A stretch of DNA of 64,000 bases from NCBI GenBank assembly GCA_003024785.1, contig PUQB01000077.1:186001-250000 (forward strand), written 5' to 3'. This stretch comes from Selaginella tamariscina (lineage: Eukaryota > Streptophyta > Lycopodiopsida > Selaginellales > Selaginellaceae). Shown here piece after piece: positions 21,061 to 32,900 of the stretch. Position 1 is the stretch's first letter; each line of letters starts with the position of its first letter. A model generated the notes under the pieces. It did not search any database. It saw only the letters and a list, made by a program, of their open reading frames with translations, and was not told the origin of the DNA. The position numbers were made by a program, and so were the translations under genes.

Positions 21061-21420
21061 GGACATTTAATGATTATTATTAATTATAAATTACATATAT
21101 GCATAGTATCTAAATTGGAAATAGAAGGATGGTGATTTAGAATATGGCAACCAAGGTTATAACAATTATTTAGGAGTGCATAGTGTAGTGTGTCAACAGA
21201 AGCCCCAAGAGTAGTGAATTTGTGCAGCAACAGAACCTCTCTCTCTACACACACACACAGCACATTTATATGAATGTGATATATATATATATATATATAT
21301 ATGAAGATATAGATACATGTGGGCATAAGAAGTACACACATGAATTGAGTATGTGTATCTGATGCCTACAAGTTATACATATAAAGATACGGAAACAACA
21401 CGAATTCACATAATGAAGAT
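21060..21420 (+). repeat. CVNH 3'-flank duplication marker (plus copy)
   Basis: Matches 29440-29720 in the same orientation and 16820-17060 inverted. It includes GGAGTGCATAGTG, TGTGTCAACAGAAGCCC and a CTCTCTCTACACACAC run, followed by a (TA)n stretch at 21277-21301. It ends the duplicated segment containing CVNH pseudogene 2. Confidence 0.7.
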
Positions 21421-21863
21421 AAAACGATGTGAAGCCACAATTCTATGCTTATGAGACATTCCAAGTGCAAGGGCCAAAGGCTTTCGGACCTGGATATGCA
21501 ATTCATGCGCAAGACATTTTAATTACACAAGTATTTTAAATTTTGAGAGAAATCAGCAGGTCACGGGTAGTTTATAAAATGCTTATGCAAAGTATTACAA
21601 GCATTAAATACAAAGCTAAGAATAAGAAGGGTAAGCCATGCCTAAACTGCTTGTTTCTGAAACTATTCAGAACTTGTATATTTAGAAACTATTGAATGCT
21701 TAGTTATGCCTATGCTGGATGAGTATGGAAATTTATGGAAAGTAAACTTAACTAAAGAAATGTAAGGCATCTCATTAAAATCAATTAACTTCAACCATTT
21801 ATTTACTTAAGAGATATTAATTACTCATTAACATCTCAACATAAACACTTATAGATAACAGCT

Positions 21864-22437
21864 TTAGCAGCAGCGGAGAGTGCCTTCAATGTTTTCAATG
21901 CACTCGTCAAGATTACGAACTGAAACCACACCACCGCAAGTAGCTCTCACGTTGATACCTTCGAATCTGACGTTGTTACAAGATGCAACAAAGTTGCTTG
22001 AACAGTCGAGCTGGCCAGTGGTGCTGTTGACGCCAACACACTGGTTTACATTGATGGAAGTTGGGAATGTTACTCCTGATGAATTTGCACATCTTGCAGA
22101 CATGATATTACCACTGAAGGAGATATCAGTGCAGGACTGAGAGAAGTTGCAAGCCTACAAATGAAAATAAATGTCATTATTTCTTTCCAAACAAAGTAAA
22201 GACCCTGTGTATGTGTGCCATTAAGTCGTTTTCTTTGTATATGCTTACATTAAACACTACAACGTATTATAGACTTCATGAAAAGAATGTAAGCTGCAGA
22301 GAATACTAGGCCTATATAACCTAGACATATATACTATACTTAATCTGGTTGAAACAACCGTAAACTGTACTTACTTTAGCGTAGCCGATAACAGCTAACA
22401 GAACGCTCAAGATCACAAAAGCACGAATGGGAGCCAT
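21864..22437 (-). CDS. CVNH-family secreted lectin 2 (CVNH2)
   Basis: A two-exon gene: exon 1 22437-22375, intron 22374-22155, exon 2 22154-21864, giving 117 residues. It has the same layout as CVNH1: a signal peptide (MAPIRAFVILSVLLAVIGYA), then ACNFSQSCTDISFSGNIMS and the ten-cysteine domain ending RCC. Differences from CVNH1 are scattered and include the segment CNNVRFEGINVRATC. Splice sites match CVNH1 (donor GTAAGTAC, acceptor TTTGTAG), and the frame is intact. The 5' flank is repeated inverted at about 24190-24672, where only the promoter survives. A secreted glycan-binding lectin is expected from the family; its target is unknown. Confidence 0.92.
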
Positions 22438-22511
22438 TTGTAAAAGCAAGCTTTGCAAATGAGTATAGAAGATATACGATTGAGATGATCATTTGTTTCC
22501 CCACCATCTTC

Positions 22512-22518
22512 TTATATA
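22512..22518 (-). promoter_or_regulatory. TATA box of CVNH2
   Basis: Minus-strand TATATAA, about 75 bp upstream of the start codon, followed upstream by the AAATGGGG and GATGACACAAAATGG context shared with the other CVNH promoters. Confidence 0.8.
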
Positions 22519-22559
22519 CTCCCCATTTTGTGTCATCTTATTAGGTTGCGTGTTGCAAT

Positions 22560-24190
22560 CCAACAGGTGTGCACTGGCAAGGTTACCGTATACGTTATAA
22601 TTTGCTATTCTTCTATATACGTGTATGGATATGGAATGGGCCCTGTTCACTGCTATTTGATTGCGTTGTGTCTGGACTCTTGTGGCATACCCGTATAAGC
22701 TCTTCTAACAACAAGATATTAAATTATTATCAAAAAAAATTGAGTTTTTAAATGTTCTGTGTTACAGTAAAATCTGTTTAATTTAACAGCTTAATAATCT
22801 AATATTATTTATCCATATTAATAAATTCATATAATTCAATAACTTTTATAATTTAATACTTGAAGTCTAGTCGTTCCATTGATATTAAATTATATCTCTA
22901 GAGATAATAATGTCTAATGGTTGATATCCAAATATATCCAGTGATCGACTCAAAGCATATGTATACAACTCTTTAAAGTCAATATTGATCAATTATTAAT
23001 TACTTTCATGCCAGTTGATCAAGAGCCAATACTAATTAATATACAATATATAAAAATTTATCATATCAACATAAATGTTGAAAATAACAAAAGCTCCTCA
23101 TGAAATTAAAAAAAAAAAAAACAACCACTTTTTATCAAGAAAAATAACATCACCTGTCCAAGGAAAACAGATTATTTCAGATTCATTAACTTAAGTTAAT
23201 TCATAACTTATATTATTAATCAGAATAAATCAAGTGAATGCAGTCTTTGTCTTAATTAATCAGCATACCATGCACTAATGATAGTGTTTAAGTTTGATGT
23301 ACGTTGTTTTAAATTCACTTGCACCAGATACAAATATTGATACATATCAGGTTTGGAATTGCATACTTATCATGCACATTTTACATTTGCCAGGTTGTTG
23401 AGTACATAGATATTGACTTTGAAGAGTACATAGATTTTGAGTGCGAGATTATTACTTACTGACCCTACAATACCAAATAATGGCCCTACATTGCCAATTG
23501 TCTATTCTGATTTCAAGACTTTTTTAATCAAGCTCGTTATTTTTCAATTTGAATTCAATCGTGATATTTGATTAGTGAACATTGATTTCTGTGTAGTGTT
23601 AATCATATTTATAAGGATGTGTCATTGAAATTTTTAACTCTCAAAAATATAAATAACCCTAAACCAGTCATTTTCTTAAACCATTTATTTCATATAATCT
23701 TTACTATTCTCATTTGGCAACTAATTCCCACTTAGAATGAACCTTCAATTGCAGCTTGAGCTCTAAATGACTTAGTAACCCCTGAAAGGGGACTAGGTCA
23801 GCACCATTACTCATACTTCGTTTGGTGTTGAATTCAATTTAAAAGAATAGTGAGCTTAAGCAAAATAAAGTCCTGAATCAGAATAAGCAAGAGAAGACAC
23901 AACATAAATTTAATTTGGCATTGTAAATTTTTAGGGCCTGTAAGTAACGATCTCACACTCAATATGTACACAACAACATAGCAAATGTAATATGTGCCTT
24001 CAATTCCCAAAGAATAATATATAAATAAGCTAATTGAAAACTGCACATTTACACGAGGCTGATCATCTAACACATTTCACCTATAATATTAAGTTGTGAT
24101 AACTTAATTGATATTCAATACTTGTATCTAGTGTAAGTAAATTTAAAACAGCGTTACATACAANNNNNGTGTATACATACGTGTCATATA
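22560..24190. other. Centre of an inverted duplication
   Basis: AT-rich sequence between CVNH2 and its promoter-only mirror copy. About 23215-23300 is the inverted counterpart of about 24195-24285 (shared TTAATTAAGACAAAGACTGC block), placing the symmetry centre near 23.75 kb. I see no gene; the 79-codon minus frame at 23834-24073 has no recognisable motif. Confidence 0.6.
24164..24168. other. Assembly gap (5 N)
   Basis: Five undetermined bases sit inside the inverted duplication. Gaps at such places often mark an uncertain join, so the distance between the arms may be wrong. Confidence 0.99.
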
Positions 24191-24359
24191 TACAGCTTAA
24201 ACACTATTCATTAGTGCATGATTTACTGATTAATTAAGACAAAGACTGCCTTTCACTTGATTCATTCTGATACGTAACAGTAAGTATCATATATATTAAA
24301 GTTGAGTGTATATTGACTCTTCAATTAAGGCCTCCCAATCCGAAAGGAGGAGTAATCGT

Positions 24360-24675
24360 TTATCTTGTGATTAGAAGATCTTACAGGGGTATGTCACAAT
24401 AGTCCAGGCCCAACGCAATCAGATAGCAGTGAACGTGGCCCATTTCATTAAATACAGTCATCCATACACGTGTATAGAAGAAGAATAGCAAATTATAACG
24501 TGTACAGTTAATCTTGCAAAGATTTTCCAGGGTGCACACCAAGGTAGAACTGTTGGATTGCAACACGCAACTCGATAAGATAACACAAAATGGGACTATA
24601 TAAACAAGATGGCTGGAAACAAATGGTCATCTCAATCATCAAAGCTTGCTTTTAGAAATGGCTCCTATTCATGGA
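24360..24675 (+). pseudogene. CVNH promoter-only truncated copy
   Basis: A plus-strand copy of the CVNH promoter and leader: distal GGCCCA sites, CAACACGCAACTCGATAAG, a TATA box at 24597-24603, the leader CAAAGCTTGCTTTTAGAA and a start codon at 24658. Homology stops about five codons into exon 1 (MAPI...), and unrelated AT-rich sequence follows. It mirrors the promoter of CVNH2. If active it would drive a non-CVNH transcript. Confidence 0.8.
24597..24603 (+). promoter_or_regulatory. TATA box of the promoter-only copy
   Basis: TATATAA in the context GGGACTATATAAACAAG, 55 bp before the orphan start codon. Confidence 0.75.
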
Positions 24676-24979
24676 AATAATCATTAAATTTCCAATATGT
24701 TGAATATATATGTAATTAATAATAGTAATCATTAATAAAAAATCATCTTTTATGTTTTACGAAAACGTAGTTCTGGGTTCTTCAAGATTTGACATAAGAT
24801 TTTGTCACTGTCTTAGCAGATTTTAAGACTTACACGCTTAATCAAGAAGCGATTGTAAAAATTAAACATATCTATATTAAACTATTAAATGTCTTAATTA
24901 CATAAATACGAGGACCCAACGTAACTTTGTTTAAGTGTAAAAATTCTCTTTGATATTAACCTTGTTAGCTTTTACAGCA

Positions 24980-25190
24980 TGGATAGTTCATCGCTATTCA
25001 TCAGAATGCATGAATTAAACGAACTTATATTTGAAGAGTTCCTAAATAAACACATGGAAGAGTGTGCTTGTCTACACTTCCTAGCAGTGGAGCTCTTTAA
25101 GAAGCTGAACAAACATAAAGAGCATTAGTGATTGGAGTGATGGCTATTACATGCTTTGTATTTACAAAGTCAGACTTAAGATAAAAAAAA
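24980..25190 (-). repeat. CVNH 3'-flank homologous segment
   Basis: Matches 17266-17470 in the same orientation and about 28900-29050 inverted. It lies just beyond the 3' end of CVNH pseudogene 3, as expected for a duplicated flank. Confidence 0.65.
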
Positions 25191-25240
25191 ATGTTAATCA
25201 TTCGTAAGCATCTCAACATAAACACATACAGATAGCAACT

Positions 25241-25849
25241 TTAGCAACACGTGAGATTGCCATTAACATTTCCAATGCATTTGTTAAGATCACGAACCAA
25301 TTCCGTACCACTGCAGATAGCTTTCACGTTGGTACCTCCGTCGATGCGGACACTGCTACAAGATTGAGTTACGTTGCTTGTACAGTCAAGCTGGCGAGTG
25401 GTGCTATTGAATCCAACACACCGGTTTATGTCGATGCAGGTTGGGAGTCTTATTCTGTTGAATTATCGATCAAACATCTTGCACATAGGGTAGTACCGTT
25501 GGAGGAGAGATCAACGCAAGTCAGTGAAAAGTCGCAAGGAACCTGCAAATTCAAAGAAATGTGTCATTATTCTTTGCAACAGTGAAGCCCCACGTGTGTG
25601 TGTTACATTCTCTCGTGTCCTTGACATGTTTTATGGATAAGGATTTTACACTAAACATTACAACTTATATAACAACCACTAAGGAAAAAACTGCTGAAAT
25701 TACTAGAGTCTTAAAACTAAGACAGCTTCATCTGAAAATTACATAATGAAACAACCATATAAAGAATCTAATCTGTGTATACGTACTTGAGCATGGCTGA
25801 CACCAGCTAAGAGCATGCTCAAGATCACGAAAGCACGAATGTAGGCCAT
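25241..25849 (-). pseudogene. CVNH pseudogene 3
   Basis: Exon 1 (25849-25787) is intact and encodes a signal peptide (MAYIRAFVILSMLLAGVSHA). The donor GTACGTATAC and acceptor ATTTGCAG are conserved, and exon 2 spans 25542-25241. It closely matches the gene at 28143-28719, including VPC at the exon-2 start and CIGNVNG near the end. A one-base loss after the residues IDNST, about 25 codons into exon 2, shifts the frame onto a stop, so the lectin domain cannot be made. A promoter with a TATA box is still present. The copy is head-to-head with the 28143 gene. Confidence 0.88.
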
Positions 25850-25928
25850 TTAATTTGTGAATGCAAACTTCCCAAATTTGTAAAGAAGGTATATGAACGG
25901 ATGTGAGCTTTGTTGCTCAAGGTTCTCC

Positions 25929-25935
25929 TTATATA
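25929..25935 (-). promoter_or_regulatory. TATA box of CVNH pseudogene 3
   Basis: Minus-strand TATATAA in the context GGGGGACTATATAAGGAG, about 80 bp before the start codon. It is nearly identical to the context at the 28143 gene. Confidence 0.75.
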
Positions 25936-26269
25936 GTCCCCCTTTGTGTTAGCTGCGTGATTGCACTCTTGAAAGTCTTGGCAACCAATCACTAGATGTT
26001 TACTCTTTGCTGTACGTGTATGCATGCGTGAACATTTGTAATGAAATGGGCCATATATATGCCCGTATGGGCCATGTTCACTGCTATATGGATGCAGAAA
26101 CATTTCTAATATAGCTTGCCCTGGGTTTAGACCCTACCAAGACGCGTACGTACGTCGACAGCAGCAAACATGTCAAGCTTGAAGGAACCCTAATCTGTTC
26201 TGAAAAAGAGAGAAGTGGTTGGTTTTCTATTGACAAAGTATTATACCATGTCTTTATCACTGTCCTGTT

Positions 26270-27740
26270 CCAGGAAGGCCACGAAGTTGCATCGTGTCTT
26301 TGGTCACCTCTCTCTTTCTTTGGCCAGGCCTACTACGATTTCTACATCAAATACTTCAAGACATATATTAGTGTAGCATTGTAACCAAATAGATTTTTTA
26401 ATTAAATAAAAAGTATATATTTAAACCAGATGTTCTAAATAGGGCTGAGAAGATAATGATACTTGTTTTTCAATTTTTCTGTAATTTTTTAAAAGTTGAT
26501 ATAACATTAATATTAATCCTCCTTCCTAGTTTAGCTACATGGAACTCACTGAGGAAATCTATGGTGTATATTCAGAGGTGCTTTCAATATGAACATTACT
26601 AATCATGCATAAATATTATATGTTTCTATATTGGTTAACAGCCTGGTGATTTTGATTTACATTATCTCTTTGAACCCATTCCTTGAGCACTAGGTAATAT
26701 GAGACAGATTCTTGTTAAGTAGTTTACTCTCCCCTCCATATACATGTTTTCTTTATTCTCATTATAAGGTATATCTCCTTAGTTATAGTGAAAGACACAC
26801 TGAGATGAATATAAATAGAAATGGATTGAAGTAGCTGAAAGAGGAGTGTGTGGGCTTGGCTAGCATATTTTTTGAGAATATCTACAAAATTTACATTCTT
26901 AGAATATTCTACAGTAAAAAAAATCTGTTTTACAACACGAGTTGAAGACTTCAAATACAAAGACACAAACTTTACGTAAACAAAATATATTTATAAATTA
27001 AATTGTTTTTTATCAATTACAATATTCAAGTGTTTATGAAGAGAGTGAGTTAGCAAATCAAAAATCAAAAATACACTTTACATCAGTTATTTACGACAAC
27101 CCTAATTAAATTGCACTTACTTAATTAAATTTTAATTTTAATTATATTTATTTTATATTCAATTTTATATTATTAAAATATTTGTTCACGCCAAGTTAAT
27201 TACAAATGTCCTAGTATGCAAGTAAGGAAGGACTAAATTAATTTCACTTTGATTAATACTCACCAGGAAGAGCCATCAACAACCTCCTCATTAAGGAGTA
27301 AAAAAGGATGAATTCGAAAAACCTCTTCTCTTGTAACTTAAAATCTCACGCCATATTTATTAATTAATTAATATAGAAACATATAATATTATGCATACAC
27401 ATTAATAATGATTATTGAAAGCATATCTGAATATACATCTTAGCTTTTACACCTAGCCAGTTCCGTGTAACTAAATTGATATTATTAATAATGCTATATC
27501 AACTTTTAAGAGAATTAATAAGAAATTGAAAAAAAAATTAAATAAATAAATTATCACCCCTATTTAAGACATTTATACTTTTATTTTAATTAAATCAACG
27601 ATTGATCATCTAATATAGGTTTGTAACCTGGGTAAAGAGAGAGGTGTGAATATATGGTAAAAGGATGTGTTCACATATCCCAAAGACACATGCAACGTTA
27701 CCAGCAACGAGGGAAGATGGTACGCAGCATTACAAGTCCC
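26270..27740. other. Centre of a second inverted duplication
   Basis: AT-rich spacer between the head-to-head pair CVNH pseudogene 3 and CVNH3. The flanks mirror each other: the GGTTGGTTTTCTATTGACAA block near 26215 appears inverted near 27765. No gene is recognised; the minus frame at 26724-26966 is not supported by any motif. Confidence 0.6.
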
Positions 27741-28067
27741 AAGTGAAGCTCTTAGAATCTTAATACTTTGTCAATAGAAGGCCAACCACTTCTCTCAGTC
27801 AAAGCAGGTTAGGACTCCTTCAATTTTAATAGCTTGCTGTTGTCATCGTAGGGTCCAAACTGGGCAACCTAAGAAGAACGTAGCATTGAACATGGCCCAT
27901 CCCATTAGAAATCCATATAGCAGTGAACGTGGTGGCCCATTAGAAAACCTCATGCATGCGTAAACATCCCGGATAAGGTTGGCAAGACTTTCAAGAGTGC
28001 AATCCAAGGTAGAACTTCATTGGTGAAGTACAACACGCAACTCTATACAATAACACAAAGTGGGGAC

Positions 28068-28074
28068 TATATAA
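28068..28074 (+). promoter_or_regulatory. TATA box of CVNH3
   Basis: TATATAA in the context GGGGACTATATAAGGAG, 75 bp before the start codon. A CAACACGCAACT element lies about 45 bp further upstream and a GGCCCAT site near 27893, as in the other CVNH promoters. Confidence 0.82.
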
Positions 28075-28142
28075 GGAGACCTTGAACAACAAAGTTCACA
28101 TATCTTCTTTACAAATTTGGGAAGTTTCCATTCACAAATTAA

Positions 28143-28719
28143 ATGGCCTCCATTGGTGCTTTCGTGATCTTGAGCATGCTCTTAACTGTTGGCAGCTATG
28201 CTCAAGTACGTATACACAGATTAGATTCTTCATATGGTTGTTTCCAGATTTAAGTGTATTATAAATGTCTTATATGTATTGTAAAGCAATTTCAGCAGTT
28301 CCCTTTCTTTAGTGGTTGTTCATGAGATCTCTATATAAGTTGTAGTGTTTAGTGTAGAGTCCTTATCCATAAAACACGTGCGCATCTATTTGTTTTGACA
28401 CATTTCTTTCAATTTGCAGGTTCCTTGCAACTTCTCACAGACTTGCGTTAATCTCACCTCCAGTGGTACTATTCTACGTGCAGACTGTTTCGTCGTCGAT
28501 TCAACAGGACAAAGACTCCCAAGCGTCATCAACATAAACGATTGTGTTGGGCTCAATCGCGCTGCTGGCCAGCTTGACTGTTCAAGCAACGTAATTGGAT
28601 CTTGTAGCAGTGTCCGCATCGAAGGTACCAACGTGAAAGCTACCTGCAGTGGTACGGATTTGGTTATTGATCTTAACAAATGCATTGGAAATGTTAATGG
28701 CATGCTCACGTGCTGCTAA
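28143..28719 (+). CDS. CVNH-family secreted lectin 3 (CVNH3)
   Basis: Exon 1 28143-28205, intron 28206-28419 (GTACGT...TTTGCAG, phase 0), exon 2 28420-28719, giving 120 residues. A signal peptide (MASIGAFVILSMLLTVGSYA) is followed by a CVNH domain with ten cysteines. The first half has CNFSQTC and RADC; the middle has RLPSVININDCVG; the second half has GQLDCSSN, GSCSSVRIEG and KATC, ending NKCIGNVNGMLTCC. It differs more from CVNH1 and CVNH2 than they do from each other and belongs with pseudogenes 2 and 3. AATAAA-like signals lie about 60-80 bp after the stop. A secreted mannose-type glycan lectin is expected from the family. Confidence 0.93.
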
Positions 28720-28899
28720 AGTTGCTATCTGTATGTGTTTATGCTGAGATGTTTAAGAGTGATTAACATCTCTTAAGTAAATAAAAAGAAAATAAAACGG
28801 TTTGTTGGAGTTATTTTTTCTTTCTCTAAGTAGTTTTTGTTACTATATAAATGCAAAGAGTGCAATAGCCATTTCCCAGTACACCTTGCAATCACTGTA

Positions 28900-29720
28900 T
28901 TGCTCCGTATGGTTTGATGAGCTTCTTAAAGAGCTCAACCGCTAAGAAGTGTAGACAAGCTCTCTCCTCGTGTTTTTTTAGGAACAAATCAAATATAAGT
29001 TCATTTAATTCATGCATTCGTGTATAATCATTCATGCTGTAAAAGTTAAGAAGGTTAAAAAATATTAAAGAGGCACATGTAAGGGGTGAGGAAGTTAAGT
29101 TGAAACAGTTTAATTAGAAATTTTGTCCTTCCAAACGTTTTGAAAAATAAAATTCAAGATATGTCTGCTTTTAATACAGCGACAAAGGCCCCTTTTCTTA
29201 ATTACAGTTAATTAAATTAATGATTATAATGATTTTATATGGATTTAAAAGATATAAATTAAAAGATCTTCAATGCATTTGATCTATCTGCATGATTTAT
29301 TTAATGTATAAATTTTCCTTAAATACACTTTATATCAAATCTTGAAGAATTCAAATAAGACAAAAGAGTATTTTTTAATGATTATTATTATTATTAATTA
29401 CATATAAATCGTACGTATAGAAAGCAACTAGAAATTTAATGATTTATTATTATTATTAAACATATATGCATAGTATCTAAATTGAAAATAGAAGGATGGT
29501 GATGTAGATATGACAACCAAGGTTATAACAATTATTTAGGAGTGCATAGTGTGTCAACAGAAGCCCAGAGAATAGTGAATTTTGCAGAAGTAACAGAACA
29601 GCTCTCTTTCTCTCTACACACTTGGTTTCGAATTACAAAAGAATGTTTATACATCTATATATACACGAATTTATTATGCATGCATCCACACACATCTGTA
29701 TGAATATGACTAATGATTGA
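28900..29720 (+). repeat. CVNH3 downstream duplicated flank
   Basis: Contains the inverted counterpart of the 17266-17470 and 24980-25190 flanks near 28910-29060, and the outer marker (GGAGTGCATAGTGTGTCAAC) near 29540. It marks the far end of the cluster. Confidence 0.65.
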
Positions 29721-30996
29721 GTATGTGTAGCTTTATACGAGTAAAATCATTAATATGATTTAATATTTAGATTATTATTGAGTATATATAGAGATGGTCT
29801 TTTTATCTTAATATTGCGTAATATAATTTATTTAGTCTGATCTGGAATATTTATTTATAATAAGCAATAAATTTATTATTAATATTATTTTTATAAAGAT
29901 ACAGAAACATAATATGAAATGATGTAAAAGCATATACGAGTGCAAGGGCCAGTTGATATTATTAAGATTTTGAGTTCCCAACCACATTGGACATTTTATC
30001 TTATGTATTATTAAATTTAAGTAATTTATTGTTGATTTTTCAGACGGATCGTTCTGAAAAGTGTACGCTGGGTCTCCAATGTGTGAAGAATTTTATCTGA
30101 AAAGTGCATGCTCGCTCTCCAATGTGTGAAGGATTCTATTGTCTGTTGAGAGATAGTTTGAATCGTAGAAGAAACAGAAATTATAAGATGTTGAATCTTC
30201 AATAAAATCCATAGATAGAGCGATAGTGGACTAACATCTTGTGATTTCATTCAAGATGTAGGATAGAAAATAAATGTTAAAATGGGAATATACATAATAA
30301 TAATTAGTAATTTTAATTATTTAATTACTATTTATTAATAAATAATTAATTTTTATTATATTATCTTTAATATGTTTATTATTAACCTTTTCAAATTTAT
30401 TTGAATTTGATTGATCATGTTTAACTAATAATTAATAAATTATTAGGTATTCATGTTAAAATTAGACCTCTTAAATTTTGTTTATCTACGGAAGAGTGTG
30501 CCAAGCAAGATATAATATTCAATATGAAGTAGCCTGCATTCAATGGATGATTTAGCAGGTGGCGTGTTGTTGCTGGTGTGAGAGGAGTTGATTAGGCTTG
30601 TAATAAAAGACAAACAAGATCTGATAGTGTTCCAGAGGATGTGAAAGTCTTAGTGAGGGAGTTCACATGGCACACATCCTCTCTCTCTCTCCCACACAAA
30701 CGCACATGTACAGTGAACTCTTGTGTGTGTGGTTTCTATGTACGTGTGTTGTCATGCATATAGTCTAGCTGAGATTTGTTTTTTATGTTTAATCTTGCAG
30801 AATACATTTATACTCCACGATTTCTCACATACTACTTTACTTAACCAAGTTTTTATAAATATTTCATGTCTTGCATGAATGCAGATTTTTTTATTACATT
30901 CTTGATTGTACATATTAATATACTAGAGATTTAACAAGATCATGCAAGATGTTCTTGCATGCAAATTTTCGTGTAAGATCTTATACATGCACTCTT

Positions 30997-31056
<60 letters not shown>

Positions 31057-31700
31057 GCAAGATTGCTTATCATGTTTCATCAAATGTTGTTAAAGAAATC
31101 ATGAACTTGCAAGATTTTATGAAATCTACATTTTGCAGATTGAAATGTATGAGCTCTTTATTAAGGAGAGGAGATATGTCAAACAATGTTTGCGTAGTTG
31201 AAGCGTTTCTTTTGTTCTCAAGTGCTGTTGTATATATCGCGTTCAAAGGGATATGTTCAAGCAAACTTTCAATAAATTGCGACTTCACATCCATGAAAAG
31301 CAATGTGTTTGTAACTGCACATTGTCTGCTCTAGGGAATGAGTTCTGCTGCACACATTGAAGCTGTTAGTGGCTTTTGCACAAGTTACTATGTGATCCCA
31401 CTGCTACTGGTTTGCATAAACTGCAATTCATTCCTGGGACATAATATGGAGATTTTAGTGAAGAATATTGAGCTTTGTGAACGTGAGAGAGAAGATGCTG
31501 AACGTAGGATGAAATTTCAAAACTTCATATATGGAAGAAGGACATATATTGAGAAACTTGAAGCTGGAGACAAAGTGTTAACTGCAAAATTAGTATCCAT
31601 ACAATGTCGAGATTGTGTACAATAATACGTAATACAATAATCACGTCCAGGGTGAATCCGACGGTTATCAATTTTACAAATAATCAACGGTTGTGATAGA
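29721..31700. other. AT-rich region, no gene recognised
   Basis: Holds a (TA)n microsatellite at about 30999-31054, an internal repeat near 30050-30130 (AAAAGTGTACGCTGGGTCTCC and a variant) and small frames at 31101-31334 and 31338-31625 (plus). The latter reads EREREDAERRMKFQNF, a possible short coiled-coil fragment, but nothing identifies a family. Confidence 0.5.
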
Positions 31701-31796
31701 GGCAATAGGAAGCGCCTGAGATTCACATAAATAGGGGACCGATCCTCAAGCCGGCAAGGAGCTTCAGTCTCACAAACCTCATAGCAGAATTCGTTC

Positions 31797-31916
31797 ATGG
31801 CAATTACACGCCTGACAGGAAGCAGGATAAGAGCTACCAGCCAGAAGAAATGGTGCTCTAGGAGAGAGCTACTAGTCAGAAGAAATGGTGCTCTGCCAGG
31901 AATCTCCAGCGTACAG
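31797..31916 (+). CDS. Possible orphan first exon encoding an organelle-type presequence
   Basis: Forty codons from ATG 31797 to a CAG|GTAGAT donor, ending in phase 0. The peptide is rich in Arg, Ser and Lys with one acidic residue (MAITRLTGSRIRATSQKKWC and onward), as mitochondrial targeting presequences are. An ATAAATAGG TATA-like site lies about 65 bp upstream, and the 5' region is less AT-rich than its surroundings. It contains a direct repeat with AGAAGAAATGGTGCTCT twice. No downstream exon of a matching gene was recognised before the retroelement fossils begin, so this may be a captured or stranded first exon. Confidence 0.35.
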
Positions 31917-31919
31917 GTA

Positions 31920-32900
31920 GATTTCTTTACTCCACTATCAAAGGACAATCCTTGTGTTCCATTCAAGTTTAGCATTCTGGTTCACTCCCTTTGGTTTGCA
32001 GCCTCTAATCAATATATTAAAATGTTTGCCACAGGGATAAAACATTCCCATTTAATACAAGTTGTGGATTATTTTCACATTTAGCTAGTTTTTTTTAATT
32101 AGTTTTTTTAATTCATAAATAAAATTTAATATTTTAATTCATATTCTATTCTTTGGCCCCACCTTGACAATTTAAATTAAAATACTTCAAAATTAAAATC
32201 AAGTTCTGCAAAGGCAATGACTATGGTAACTCAACATGACTATAATTATATGGTTTTCCAAATTAGTTTACACATTAGGTTGATGAGTTTGAAGTAAGAG
32301 AACAATGATTGGTGGGAAAAAAAAAATGAAAGATTAGTGAAAAAAAAGTAGAACTCACCAACATTAAAAAGTAATAGAATAAAAAATATCAAAAGTTAAT
32401 AATGAATAAATGATATATCACAAGTATGACAATTACAATGTAAGCCCTTAAGCTTAAGTATTGAGAAAGGTACTTGTAAGTCCAAGATTAATTTATTAAA
32501 TAAGTTCAAACAATATAAATTCTTATTTTATGGGTTCGTGAACCAAGTATGTTTGTTTATTTAAATAAATTATAATCACTATTCTAATGATTAATCCAAA
32601 ATAATTTGTTCAATTTATTATTAGTTGGCATTGCGTGGTGGTGGTTCAACCCCTTTTGAAAAAGAATTCTCTCAATTGGACAATTTTAAAAGATTTGTTT
32701 AGAGTTCAAGAAGTGTTTTGGTAATACCTATAATATTTACACAATAATTAATAAAATTAATTAGCTCACTTAGGATAATTATTTTGCATTTATTTTTTAG
32801 TTTCATTCTATATGATAGTTAACTATTTGAATGTCGTATGTATCTGATAAGGTAGCATCAGGATTAGTAGCACGGATGGTAGCTCATGCCTTTGTTCCGG
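31920..32900. other. AT-rich spacer, nothing recognised
   Basis: AT-rich sequence with A and T runs and no open frame of interest. It precedes the first retroelement fossil. Confidence 0.5.

Noticed and set aside
21880-22140. Plus-strand frames antisense to CVNH exons (also 18800-18994, 25364-25585 and, minus, 28386-28709).
   Set aside because: They are shadows of the real exons, which have signal peptides, splice sites and conserved cysteines on the other strand.
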